DNA from: Cylindrodendrum hubeiense
Taxonomy: Eukaryota > Ascomycota > Sordariomycetes > Hypocreales > Nectriaceae
Length of the DNA stretch: 64,000 nt
Assembly: GCA_014621425.1 (NCBI GenBank)
Contig: JAANBB010000114.1
Location: 37,321 to 101,320, forward strand
Reading direction: 5' to 3'
In this document: positions 1 to 12,094 of the stretch, in pieces
Layout of the letters: each line of letters starts with the position of its first letter
Position numbering within the stretch: the first letter of the stretch is position 1
Program-made: the position numbers and the translations under genes
The notes under the pieces: generated by a model
Told to the model about the DNA's origin: nothing
Databases searched by the model: none
What the model saw: only the letters and a program-made list of their open reading frames with translations

Positions 1-48
1 TCACCCATTCATGTCCAAGTATTCTTCCTCTTCTTTTGCTAATGGTAG

Positions 49-435
49 ATACAAAAGCACTACGAACTCATCCCCCAACCCACACTCGCCGCAGCAGAAG
101 CCTCTCTCCGCGACGACATCGGCCCCTACATCGCGCTGCTCCTCTCCCGTGCCGACTCCCAAATCGAGCGCCAGGGACGCCGCATCGAGACCTTGAAGGC
201 CCGCGCCGAGCTGCAGCAAGGCCGCCTCGCCCGGACCGATGACGGCTCCGCCGATATCCACCTCGACAAGAAGCGCCGGCAACACGGTAGTAACGGACGC
301 CGGCTTACCGCCTCGGAGAAGTTGCGCGCCCGCGCGGTGCGGCAGCGGAAGGAGGCCCTGCGATACGGCGTGGAGAGATTGGAGCTTGAGGTGCTACAGA
401 AGGAGAGGGAGCTGAGGAAGCGACTTGACAGTTGA
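49..435 (+). CDS. spc34: DASH complex subunit Spc34, C-terminal exon (partial, 5' end outside window)
   Basis: Spc34 is a subunit of the DASH/Dam1 ring that couples kinetochores to spindle microtubules. Only the last exon is present. The frame opens after a plausible acceptor (a tgctaat branch, then tag at 46-48), because stops lie just upstream in this frame. The visible 128 residues begin IQKHYELIPQPTLAAAEASL. They continue into a charged helical region and end in a strongly coiled-coil segment (KEALRYGVERLELEVLQKE) followed by KRLDS and a stop. That C-terminal helix is the part I recognise as Spc34. The call rests on this tail alone, so a different coiled-coil protein is possible. Confidence 0.68.
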   Translation: MQKHYELIPQPTLAAAEASLRDDIGPYIALLLSRADSQIERQGRRIETLKARAELQQGRLARTDDGSADIHLDKKRRQHGSNGRRLTASEKLRARAVRQRKEALRYGVERLELEVLQKERELRKRLDS

Positions 436-1572
436 AAGGCCTCACATACAGTGTGGGACACAACACATTTGGGAGTCCCTAGAGATAATGATATACGATT
501 GATGATTGGGGGCCCAAGGCACCAAATGGGCAATGATGGGTGCCCAATCGAGATAGGAAAGGGGCGGGTCGAGCCGAGCATGATCGGCGGTCGAGATGCA
601 ACGACCGAGCGAAGTGTTCTGGGGAAGTATGCCGATCCGCCCCCCCCAACCCCTTCCGAGTTGGCACGGCATCGTGACTTCCGTCCAGGAAGGGCATCGC
701 CCTGGGTCACTCGCCGATCCAGGAAAAGGGAGTCAGGAGTACATCATGTTTCAATGCGAAGCTTCAAGCTTTCCCGAGGCCGGACACGCGTCCCAAGTCT
801 TGGATGACAAATTTGATACCCATTTCACGATGCTGCCGGTCTCACAGTAAACCCAGATTGTCCCGTCCCCAGTGCTTCGGTCCAGATCCTCCGGGGCCTG
901 ACCAGCTACCGACACAAGATTGCCAGCAACATATAAGAATTCACAGCATCAGTCAGAGTTGGATCACTTCATTCCAATAGTTGTGCATTGACCAAGATGA
1001 GGGACTTCGTGAGTCCCTCCTCGTTCTAGCTACCGCCTCCTATGAAGTCGGCGCTGACTTGTGCGCCTGCACTCGTACCTGCACCTAGCCTGCCCTGTCC
1101 ATTTGGGCAGAATTCCGCCCACCGGCCAAGCTACGAGTCCCGAAACTCCAATTCCTCGTCATGCTTGGATTCCAACCACATGTCTTTTGCGAATACGGCA
1201 CCAGGAGCGGCTTTGGCCTTGATGCTTGTCTCGTCTGCACTGCACAAGTGAGTTTTGAATCCCATGGGATTCAAGAGAAATAGATGAAGTGAAGAAAGAC
1301 AGAAATGATGACTTGAAGAAAAAAGAGACATTGAAGATATAAAGAATGCAGCGACCAGCCAGGCGCCGTGGGCCGTTTGTAAAGGGGCCTTTCGTCCCAA
1401 ATATACACCATCCAACACATTTCCCATCCCAATAGAACCAACTTGAGGAGTCGTGACTCTAAAACGTTAACAAAATAGATGAACAAGCAGCCCTTTTCGA
1501 CACTGATGGTGCTGGGCGGCTCATAATTGCACAATGGCGGGTATCCCAGAGAATGTTTATTCGAGTCGTTGC
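436..1572. other. intergenic, convergent 3' regions of spc34 and sho1
   Basis: Only short, compositionally unremarkable open frames occur here. None has recognisable protein motifs or plausible splice extensions. The stretch probably holds the 3' untranslated regions of both convergent genes. Confidence 0.5.
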
Positions 1573-2648
1573 TCATAATAGAATGAGATAATTGCTGGGT
1601 GCGATACCCGTGTCACCGCTCTCCTTGCGAGCCTGCCACCAGCGCCCGCTGACATCTGACACCTCGAGAATTTCGTGTTTGGAAAATGAGATCTCGTTGG
1701 CGTCGTCGGGGTTGGCCTCGTAGCTGTAGATGGCCTTTGCTCGATAGGGGTACTCGGTCGGTGGCACCACCTCGGCATCGGGGGAGTTGGTCGGCTTGCC
1801 TTGGTTGTGTTGCTGTTGCTGTTGTTGTTGCGGCGGCGGCGGCATCATAGAGTTGGTGAAGCTTTGGGGAACGGCAGAGCCGCGGCCATTTACCTGAGAC
1901 ACCCCACCGACGGGAGAGGGGTTCTCGAATCCGTTGAGCTGAGCTGATGTGTACATTTGGGGTGGCTGGACTGAGTTTGACGTCTCGGGGCGGCCGGTAC
2001 CGCCGTAGGCATTAATCGTCGATCGATGCATCGTCGTGGATTCCTTGGCCAGGGCGAACGAGTCGAGGAACGCGCGGGGAGTCGATGAAGGGTTTGATCC
2101 AAAGTAGAAGGTCCAGAGAACCTAACCAGTTTTGTTAGCAGGCTGAGCTATCGGAGGTCTGTGTCTCGCACAGAAGGGGCAGAGGAAACTTACCACTACC
2201 ATTGCCAGCAAGATGAAGCCAGCGGCAGCGGCTTGGCGTGCGCCGCTGTCGGAGTAGAGTAGCAGGTTGATACTTGAGGAGACGGTGATGATTCCTGCTG
2301 CGAGGAAACCGGTCACGGCGACGTGGTAGGTGTGGATTGAGTCGCTGCCAATAACGACGAAGACTCCGACGATGAGCAGGAGGTTATAGATACAAGCCCA
2401 CCAAGCGTACGTTGGAAAGACCTCATCGCTGTTCTGTATCTGTCCGATCAGACAGCCGATGAAAGTGATGCACCAAGCAAGCTGGTTGAAAGTTAGCGCT
2501 GCGATCAAGTGGAGGCAGCATTTAGAGGTGCAGGGAGAGGCCTTACCGTGGCGATGGAGATGGTGGCCAGAGCGAAGGGATCGCCGAGGATGTTGCCCAT
2601 CTGGATCCCCTTGCGTCGACTGCCGTACATCATTCTCGAGTTGTCCAT
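1573..2648 (-). CDS. sho1: Sho1 osmosensor, four-span membrane protein with C-terminal SH3 domain
   Basis: Sho1 is the plasma-membrane adaptor of the high-osmolarity (HOG) MAPK pathway; its SH3 domain binds the MAPKK Pbs2. Three exons: 2648-2547, 2481-2194 and 2121-1573, with GTAAGG and GTAAGT donors, all in phase 0, giving 312 residues. The N-terminus has the family signature [16 protein letters not shown], followed by four hydrophobic spans (about residues 23-45, 56-76, 82-105 and 112-135) that end in TFYFGS. A Pro/Gln-rich linker contains a short poly-Gln run. The SH3 domain covers about residues 256-312, with the ALYDY-like AIYSYEA, the WW of SGRWWQAR and the closing PSNYLILL. The start is MDNSRMM at 2648; an in-frame Met 14 codons upstream (2690) would add residues not expected in the family. 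The upstream region is unusually long. Confidence 0.95.
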
Positions 2649-5600
2649 TTTCCTGAGTGACGGAGAAGCCAGAGAACCGTACGATGGCATAAGGAAGGAA
2701 GGTGATTAAGTCGGTAGTCGGGGTTGAAGCGTTCAGGGAGAGAGGAAGCGCCTCTTGATTTGATTGTTGAAGAGTTGGACTGCGCGATTGCTACCGGAGC
2801 ATTCGGCGCAAGACGCTGGGCTGTGCTGAGTCGTCGAGAGATGAAAGCGTAAGGGCGGAGAAGGTCGTCGGTTGGGGGCCGAGTTAACGGGCGCGATGGG
2901 GCAGGGAAAAAAGGCGCGAAGCAAAATAGAATCAAAGGAGTGACTATGTTAGGACGATCAAGTCCACGATTGGGGAGGAAGGGGATGAAGGATTTAGGTG
3001 GTTGGGAGGGCGGGAGAGACGAGAGGCCAGAGGCGAGATGCGAGCGGGTACGTAGAGTTAAAAACGCGGAGACAAGGGGGATCCTGGCGCCGTGTGTGAG
3101 ATGGGCCAGCGGTGACTTGTGACTTGACTGGCGTAACAAGACTTGCTGCACTGCACCCTGGGCCGCGCGCAACCAACACACAAATATGCTCCGTAAGGCG
3201 GCAGTGTGGCACTGGCAGAGTCGGCGAAGTCGCGAGCTCCGTCAGATCAGAGGAGATGCCGGGAACAAAGAATGAAAGCGAGTCGGGACGAGTCTAGTCG
3301 ATCCGAGTCGCGTTGAGTCGAGTGCTTGCAATGGGGTTCGGGCCTGTCAGATCGGCTGACAGACAAAAGGGGTAAAGAGGACAGCGGGTGCCTGGTCCAG
3401 CAGCAAGGGCTGCCTCGATTGCAGTTGATTGCGAAGGAGGCGCAGCGCTTTGAATCTTGGAATCCAAAGAGCCGGAACGAAAGGTATGGTTTGTTGAAGC
3501 AGCAGATCGATGAGGAAAAAAGAAGAAGAGTACAAAGTATGGTGGAAGGGAAACGCGCGTAAGACGGAGTGGGAAAGTAGAAATGGGAACGCCAAATCGA
3601 AATGGTCTGGTTCCAAATTGGGCCCGGGAGCTGAGCTGGGAGGAAGGACGAGATGGGGATGGGGATGGGGAAGAGGCGCAGTGGCAGAGCCCGTCAGCGC
3701 ACAAGCAGCACGAGTGGCAGTAATTAGCAGCCCGGCACACGGTAGCGTAGCGTTGCAACCGCACTTTCGGGTGGTGTGGGAGCCTTTTGGGGGTGGTGTG
3801 GCAGCGAAGGGGGTGTTGCGACGTCGTCTGGAACCCAATAATTCGGTAGGTGGCTGCCGTTCGGATACGGGGGCAGCAAGTCGGCTTGGCTGTCGGGTTG
3901 GTTGTCGCCGGTCGGGCGCCCGGGTCTTAGTTGCAGTGCGGCCTTCTGTAAGGGAGCGCGAGGACTAGCTGGGGCCACAGGGCAGAGACACAGAGACGCA
4001 AACGGCGGAGCAACAGGGCGGGCAGACGAGAGGTACAGGCAGCGTGGACAAGCAGCTAGACCTTTTGCGTGGGCCCCCGGCAAACAGCGAGGGACGGGTG
4101 GAGCAGACGCCTGGTTTGGGCCTGGACGATGCTGGACGGGCTTGACGGGGCCTGGCTGGCGAAAAGCTAGTGGCCGTTCGGGCGAGCGAAATGAAGGGCG
4201 ATGCACGATAATTCGCTGCGAGGGGGAGGGTGGTGGAGTGGCGTGTGGGTTTGGACGCGGCCCCTGGCTGTGGCGCTCGGGATGCGTGAGACTCGAGAGT
4301 GAGGGAGAAGTAAGAAAAGCAAGAGAGGGGCGTGGCGACAGGTGTGTGTGGATGGCAAGATGAATGGATTGGGTTTGGATGGATCCAACAGGCAGATTCA
4401 AGATTTCGAAGCTCCGGCTTGAACGGCTTGATGGAAATGGCTCGTCTCTGCGAGATTGATGAGAGCCTTGGCCGCTGAATCGTGATTGACTAAGCCGGTG
4501 ATTGGGTTAGAGACAGTGGAGTCTCAAGGGCCTGGCCGGATCCTGGGACTTTCAGGCCTAAGATTCGTTTCGTTTCGTCGTAAGTCGTGGTCGTAGGCGT
4601 ATTCGTCGTGAGGATTCGTAACTCAACGCGTGGGTTGGTGGGGTGGTGTCGTGTATCGGTGTGGTTTTTTTTTAAGGTGAACAAAAGGTGACCAGACCGC
4701 TAGAGAAGAGAGTGAGCAAGAGAGCAGGTGTGAGCGAGCGGGAGAGGACTTCAACTTATTCGTCTCGGATCGACGTGGGATGTTACAGCTGCCAGACGCA
4801 CACAGGAATGGTTGTATTGGGACCTTGTCAGTGGTGGCCGGTGGTTGTAGGGCTTTCAGTGGTTGTCAGTGGTCGTCAGCAACCCGTTCCATCCCCAGCC
4901 GCCAACTTGTTCCATCCATCGCCGCCATGGCCAGGAATGCCATCCTTTCCTTTCGCCATGACGCTGCAGCTTTGTCGCCCGGCGTCTCTCTAAACCAGGG
5001 AACGGATCGATTCACCACACGCAAAGACCTCCTTGCTCTCGCGCGCGTCGTGAAGCTCCATGCCTAGCTAGCCGGGATCCAGGGTTGCCCTTTCGCACCT
5101 CAACCCTCCGTTTGAGATTCGACTAGGGCCTGTACGCTCGCCGCGATAGGCTCCCAGACACTGGTGTCACGGCCCTCGACGGCCTCAATAGGCCAGGACG
5201 AGCCTAGGCTTGGACTGCATCCAATGCAGGGGCGCCGAGGGCACTCAAGACACAAGGTGCAAAAGCACAAGGCACAGACGGGTCCCGTGTCCAGCCCGAC
5301 GGGGCGAGTTTCATCGACGTGCTGTGGCCCGCACCTCCAGTGGCCCATGGCGCTTTTTTCCTTTTGGGCTTGCCCTTCCACGGCGAGGATGAGGTGGTGC
5401 TGCATGCAGACCGCGCACTGAGTCCACTGACTCGGCGCATGTTTCTCTCCAGATTCCCCAAAACGGCCAGGCCGGTCGGGCATGTAAGAGACACGACAGA
5501 CAATAGCCCGCGCCTTGCCGCTCTGCTCGCGTGTCCTCCTGTCCTACGTGCAAGCTAAATGCTGTAAGGGAATGTATCGTGCCAGTTCCAGCGAGTGGCT

Positions 5601-7299
5601 GCGTGGTCTCCCGCCACCATCATCGCGAGCCCCGACAAAGTTCAACCACCGCCTACCAGACCGGACAACAGCCGCCTCTGCAAGAGTCCGTTTCTCCAGC
5701 CGCGCACTTGGTGCCTCCCTCGCACCCTCTTTTCGTGGCGAACCCAAGCCCCGAATTGGGAGCCGTCGCAGCCGTCAATGCTTTGTTTCTTGATCCACCG
5801 TCTTCACCGGAATGTATCCCCAGCCCTCCGCAACACAGGGCACCATGGCGCCCAAGCCGACACTCGAAGAGTCCCAATGGGGCCAAATATGGCGTCAAGA
5901 AACGGGTGTTGCGGGGTCGTTGGGCCATCTTTCGTAGCCGCTCCTCCAGATCCTCACACGTCAAGCGCTTGAGGCGACCATGTTGTGCTTCAGACCTGCG
6001 TCGGGCCTTGCACCAGCGGTAGCAGATCGCATCCCCAAACAGCTTGATCAGCGCCGAGCTTATTCCAACCAAGCATCTGAGCAACACGCCGCTCCCTGGC
6101 CTCGTGCCCCATACATATGCTGCCCTACTTGACAGTGCCCTTGACAGTGCCACCAAGTATTGCTTTTATACGGACCACGTTGACAGGTGTCGCGCGGCAG
6201 CCGGATGGCACGCTATAACACCATTTTATGGCCTTGGCAATGCGCTGATCGTCAATTTCGGATCTGACAAGGCGGTCAATGCCTCCCTTGCTTAGAGAAA
6301 AGTTTCTCGGTGATGAGTAAGTATTAATGGAATGAATTAATGCCCAGGGATTCAAGCCAGTAATAGCAAATACAAAGCAGGCGGGGAGCCCGAGCACTGT
6401 ACCACATCATGGAGTACCGGAATAAGTACTGCCACAACATGTGATGGCTCTCTCCAACATACAATACACTGCAGCTGCCCCTGCGCCGCGACGACAGCGT
6501 CCCTCCAGGCAAATCGCGAAACCCACAGCCTGCCTCTTCGGCGCCTCTCTCTCCGTCCCCAGCTTCCGGTTCATCCGATGTAGCACGTCGATACGCAGGT
6601 TCAAAACCTTGAAACTCTCCGATTCACCCCTGTCCAGGGAAATTCTCCATTTCTTCTCGCACTGTCCTACCCCTGACCCACGAAATCTCATCCACCACCG
6701 CCACGCCCAACCAGCGACCTCATTTGCATCTGCAGCCACAAAGTGGTTCCATCTCGAGCCGCGATGGATTTGAGGTGCAGTGCCGTTTCGATTGCGCAAA
6801 CTATCCCTCTTGGAGGTGCGGCATTTGTCAAGGCCCAGTGGGGAAGCTGGTCCTACTCCATCGGCAGTTGCAACAATACTTTGATATCGGATTCCGGTGC
6901 GGCCGACTCCAGTGCTGGATTATTTCTCAAACGCAGTCTCAACTGTCTAGACGGTGATCATCCGAGCCACCTTTCTATCCTTGCTTGGCGCCGCCCCGCC
7001 GAGAAGCCGATCGGCAGACGGTCTACCCGGGGGCCACCTGCGACGGCTGGTTCACACCATAGGCCGACCGCGGGATTGTGAGACGATATACGTTTACAAC
7101 CTTCCGATTCTAGATACAGCGCAACTAAGATAGGCGATCCGGATGTGATGTGACGTCTTCTCCCTGAACACCTCGATTGATTATAGTGTCCAACAGGTGG
7201 TCCTGAGGGTGCTTCCTTGGGACCATCACAGTTACATAGAGTGTGTGCATAGTATGAAACAGTTCGCAAATATGGTTTCAACACAACGTAGTAATGGAT

Positions 7300-7344
7300 G
7301 GATGACGAAGAGTTAGATGACGAAGCGTTGGATGACGAAGAGTA
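7300..7344. repeat. short tandem repeat, 3 copies of a 15-bp unit
   Basis: Three consecutive 15-bp units of the form (g/a)gatgacgaag(a/c)gtt, with one mismatch each. They lie in a non-coding AT-rich stretch. Confidence 0.85.
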
Positions 7345-9349
7345 GTATTTGCCGAGCCGGGAAATATGTACATGTCGATCTTCATGATCAGATGATGCCT
7401 ACAAGTTGAGGTCGCGTTTTACAGGCGTCCTGCCTGACATTCCTTGTGCCTCATAAGCGCAACACCAACTTGACTCTACGAGTCAAAGAAGAAGGGGCAC
7501 AACGAATCTCATACTAGAAACAAAAAAATTATGGCATAAGCTTCACTTGAAGGGAAGATACGGGAAAGCTAAAAAGGATACACGGTTCATTTTGGATCCA
7601 ACTCTAAATGAACCAGTGTACGATAACCCCACATGTTAACACAGCGCAGGCATGATAGCTGCATGCTATGCACCGCCCCTATATCTCTCTGTTATAGCGA
7701 GCCTGCCCCAGAGAACCTATATGAGAAGCGAGCAAATATACCTTGCGAATGAAGAGACAACCAGACAGGCAAGATCAAATATAAATCACCGTACCTTCAA
7801 ATCAAGCCTTATTCACCTATTTATCTCACAGGAATCAGCATCACAGGGCTTTGCAATGGATCATCTCTTACTTGCGCGAACCACTCCAAACCCATCCCCC
7901 ATCGGCTATGAGTCTCGACAAGTCGCGCTAATGCCTACTTCCATGACGTACGTAAGAGTGAATTCCCAGAACACTGCATCACCTCTTTACCGTCTAGTGA
8001 CTCCTGAGCTATAATCTCGACATGGGATGATAGCCCGTACGTTGTCTTCCCTTCTGAGTCGGATGCTGTAGAATAAATGCTAAAATGGCTCCTGAATTTG
8101 AAAAGTATATTGTCCGCTGCCCAAGAGTAGTTACAGCAGTTTGTGGGTGGTGCCAACACATATATACTAGCATTGACGTATTATCATATTCATAAAGTTG
8201 TGATGGACTTTCTTCCGACCTGTCCTGAAATTATTTACTCTTGCTACATGTTTCGTTGTTTGAAGTGGGCGATAGGCACACTCCAAAAATCAGTTTCGGG
8301 CATTTGCTGGGTGTTTGATTTGATATTCTCGTCCTTTTTTGGGCGTCAAGGGTTTGATAAATGGGGTCACAGCAAGCTCTAATGATAAGGCTCACAGAGA
8401 GGACGTTTTGATAGCATTGTGATGGCTGTTGCGCTTTTCAATCAAGAAAAATGATTTGGTACACAGGTTCTACTGGATTTCTTTTCTTTCTTAAAGTAGC
8501 ATAGGGTGGGCCAACCATTAAAAGATAATGGGCAGCAGAGGACAGCTCACATTTAAAATATCAAAACCTTGCCCAAGAGTGTATACAGTAATACCATCAA
8601 ATATCGGTTCTTGAATAGGGCACAGGAAATCGTTACCTACCAAAGTTAAGCCAATAGCCCAAAGTCAATATTTGCAAGATTCCTAATCCTGTAGAACACA
8701 TGATTTCAAGCAAATTCTGGATTTTTTCTTGGTCATCATTATTCCATTAGTTGTTGTATAAGACGATGGCAATAAGTATTCGGTGTGGTGAGCCTGTGGC
8801 CGGAGGTATGGTGGATGGGCTACAACAATGAGGTTAGACACAGCGGCCCACGGAAAACGACGAGATGATTGAATTGCCGGTGTACTTCGTCCAGTAAATG
8901 AATTTAATATTTGTCCTTTCAAACTGCAGCACCGCTAGTAGGTAGTAAGGAGCCGGCGAACTCTGTTGGGGCGACTGGTGAGTGTGTTGTCTAGCAATCA
9001 TCAGAACCCGTGACTCGATCCAATACTTCATCACATCGTAAGACATGCTACGTTACATCACGTTCGAATACAGCTATTTCATGTACATACCATCCTCGTG
9101 ATTCTTCTGCGGGTAGGTTGCAGACACAACGTGACCGGGCCGTTTACCCCACAGCCGACATCCCGATCTAAGCCGCTGGCCCGCTGGGCATCTGCCGCTC
9201 CAGGACTGCTGGATGTCGATCTGGGGTAAGCTATCTGGCTTACGTTGGGCGCCTCGTTTGATCTCAGTTTGAGACAGTCAAACTGCTGTTGTTTTATTCA
9301 TTAGCGAAACTGCACTGTGCTGCGATTGCGATTGCGGTTCATGGCTGTC

Positions 9350-9356
9350 TATATAT
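9350..9356 (+). promoter_or_regulatory. candidate TATA box of the amine oxidase gene
   Basis: TATATAT lies about 175-180 bp upstream of the amine oxidase ATG, a plausible distance given an untranslated leader. The evidence is the motif and its position only. Confidence 0.35.
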
Positions 9357-9530
9357 GTTCGGGCTTCGTCTGTTTGTCTCCGAGCGGAGAATTGAGCTGC
9401 CGAGTACCAGTCTCACTCCTTAGTTACACATAGGTTAGACCGTCCTATCACATTATGTTGTATCCTTACGCCTCTCGCTTAAAACCTACTTTTCACTCTA
9501 CAATCCCCTCGACTTCGATCCAAAGCTACA

Positions 9531-11895
9531 ATGATGGAGGCGTCGACAACAGCTGCCTTGCCGCATCCTCTGGCCCAACTCTCACGGGACGAGTTCATCA
9601 AGGCTCGTGACATAGTCGTCAATCTCTACGGCCCGGACGCATCTCTGTACTTCAGGTCCATCTACCTCAACGAGCCGAAGCGGGCCGAACTAGTGGGCTT
9701 TCTGCAAGTTGAACATGCAGGCACGCTGTCCGAGACAACACCAAGACCGCCCAGGCAGGCGATGGTCGACTATGATTTCATTACGAGTGATGAGCAAAGG
9801 TACACGCGTACTGTTGTTGACGTAGTCTCTGGGGACGTGGTGTCGAATGAGTCTGTGGAGCGGGGTTCGCAGCCTTACTTCTCAGTGTAAGCCAGCCAAG
9901 CATCCTAGTCTGCCGTCTGGACTGACGCAAAGCCCCAGCGACGAGATTCTTCTATTCCAAGATGCATGTGTTGAATCCGACCTCTTCAAGGACGCAATGG
10001 CCGAGTTTACCCTTCCCGAGAACTTCAATGTGACAATTGATCCCTGGCCATATGGTGGGCCGGATGTCGAAGAGGGGATTCCGCCACGGTACATGCAAGG
10101 CCTCGTCTTTGCGACGGACGCATCCAAGAATAACCCAGACTCGAATCATTATGGCTACCCAATACCGATAATACCTGTTATGGACTTAGCGACCAAACAG
10201 GTTATTCGGGTCGACCGGCTCGTGACTGGTGGTTCGCAAGATGGCTTGGCCCCAGAGCCTCAAACAGATACGCCAAAGAAGCTCTTCCAGAACAGCAAGC
10301 CGGCGGAATACGTCCCAGAGTTGATTGACGGGCCACTTCGGGCTGATTTGAAACCGCTCAACATAATCCAGCCAGAGGGGGCCTCCTTCATTGCTCATCC
10401 AGATGGTCTTATTGAGTGGCAGAAGTGGCGTCTCCGCCTGGGCTTCACTCCTCGCGAAGGCGCAGTGCTTCATGACGTCTGTTACGACAACCGTCCTATT
10501 CTGTATCGTCTCAGCTACAGTGAATTGACTGTGCCTTACGCCGATCCCCGTCCACCATTCCACCGAAAGCAAGCGTTTGACTTTGGGGATGGAGGCATGG
10601 GAAGAGCGAGTAACGATCTTGAACTTGGATGCGACTGTTTGGGCGCCATTCACTACGTTGACTCGTATCTTGCAGCCACCGATGGATCTCCTACTCCGGC
10701 AAAGTCAGTCATTTGCCTCCATGAGCAAGACAATGGGATTCTCTGGAAGCACACAAATTTCCGAACCAGCAGGGCGGTGGTGACACGCATGAGAGAGTTC
10801 GTAGTCCAGTTCATCGTCACGCTCGCCAACTACGAGTACATTTTCGCTTATAAACTGGATCTCGCCGGAGGAATCAGCATTGAGACGCGGATGACTGGGA
10901 TCGTGAGCGTGGTGGGCATCGACGAGGGGGCGTCCAGCAGCTACGGGACTACTGTGTCTCCTGGCGTCCTTGCGCAAAACCATCAGCACATCTTTGCCGT
11001 ACGCATTGATCCTGCCATGGACTCATATGCCAGCGGGGATACGCAAATTGTCGTCGAGGAGAGTGTGGGCCAGAGCATGCATCCGCGGACGAATCCGACG
11101 GGCAACCTCTATGAAGTCCAGCGGCAGACCGTCAACAAGGCGACGTGGATGGACGCGAAGCCGCGCCTCAACCGGCTGATCAAGCTGGAGAACGCAAACA
11201 AGAAAAACGCCATATCCGGGCGCCCCATCGGATACCGGCTGGTGCCGCAGGCGACGCAGATGCTGCTGGCCCACGAGCGGAGCATGGTGGCGGCGCGGGC
11301 GAGGTTTGCGCAGCACCACGTCTGGGTAACGGGTTACCGAGATGGAGAACTGTGGGCGGCAGGCGAGTTTACAAACCAAAGCCGCGAGGAGAAGGGCGGC
11401 GTGGCGGACATGGTGAAGCGCGGAGACTGGTTCACTGACGAGGGGCGAGTGCGCAATGGGACGATGCCAGGTGATGTCGTCGACACGGACGGGACTCGGC
11501 AAGATGAGGTTGCGAGGAGGAGTAGTCCTGTAGTTTGGGCTGTTTTTGGAATGACACATAACCCTCGCGTGGAGGACTGGCCGGTGATGTGAGTCTTTGA
11601 TCCCTGTTTACCCCGTCGACTTCTCGTCACGTCTTGGCTGACCATATGTATCGTTAGGCCGGTTGAGACCCATCAGATGCACCTCCGTCCCGTAGACTTC
11701 TTCACAGCTAACCCTGCCCTCGACGTGCCCTCGACTAAGAACACAACCAGCGTACTGCTGTCCTGCTGTGGAAATACTGATTTGGAGACGAAACCGTCTG
11801 TGCAGGAGGACCCGGCGAGTCACTTACAGGGCAGTGGACCTGATATCGATGCACAAATGGCGGGGGCAAAAACTGACGCTGAAGTTGACTCTTAA
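9531..11895 (+). CDS. copper amine oxidase (topaquinone-dependent primary amine oxidase)
   Basis: It oxidatively deaminates primary amines to aldehydes with release of H2O2 and ammonia, allowing use of amines as nitrogen source. Three exons: 9531-9886, 9939-11588 and 11658-11895, giving 747 residues, a normal family length. Splicing restores GSQPYFSVDEILLF and the hallmark DWPVMPVETH. The cofactor site NYEY is intact (TPQ precursor Tyr417). The copper ligands are H467 and H469 in HQH and H659 in GMTHNPR. The conserved YADPRPPFHRKQAFDFGDGG segment precedes them. No signal peptide is evident, and the C-terminus (KTDAEVDS) lacks the SKL-type peroxisomal tripeptide found in some fungal paralogues, so cytosolic location is inferred. 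The start could be either Met of ATGATG. Confidence 0.96.
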
Positions 11896-12094
11896 GAGAG
11901 TGATTGGATTTATGGCCTAGTACCGTGGCAGTGAGAGTTGGAGCCTCCTAATACTGGTGCTCGAAAATGTCTTGACGGATAGATTCGGACAAATTGAACG
12001 AGGACAGCTGCAGCTTCAAACAGAGAACGATTGGGAAAAAGATCACTGCTGCCGCGGAGAATTTTTACCGTGTTTATCTTGGTTCCTTTCGGAT

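Larger units (their letters stand above)
2649..9530. other. long stretch without a supportable gene
   Basis: About 6.9 kb separates the divergent sho1 and amine oxidase genes. The first 2 kb is purine-rich on the + strand (GA-rich tracts near 2.9-3.7 kb) and may include a long sho1 leader. From about 7.3 to 9.3 kb the sequence is visibly more AT-rich. All open frames are under about 225 codons, overlap each other on both strands and show no domain motif. No transposon ends were seen. Confidence 0.5.

Noticed and set aside
3724..4401. 225-residue minus-strand Pro/Ser/His-rich frame
   Set aside because: Composition follows the purine-rich opposite strand, other frames overlap it on both strands, and no motif or plausible start context is seen.
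5100..5483. Cys-rich minus-strand frame
   Set aside because: Cysteines are irregularly spaced, no zinc-binding family fits, and it overlaps equally long + strand frames.
5531..6022. + strand frame with SCPTCK near its start and a TF-like Ser/Pro region
   Set aside because: I considered a decayed zinc-cluster regulator, but the cysteine spacing does not fit Zn2Cys6 and no continuation could be spliced.
6596..6612. ggttcaaaacc, resembling a tRNA B box
   Set aside because: The flanking bases do not form a T-arm stem, and no A box or acceptor stem lies at the right distance.
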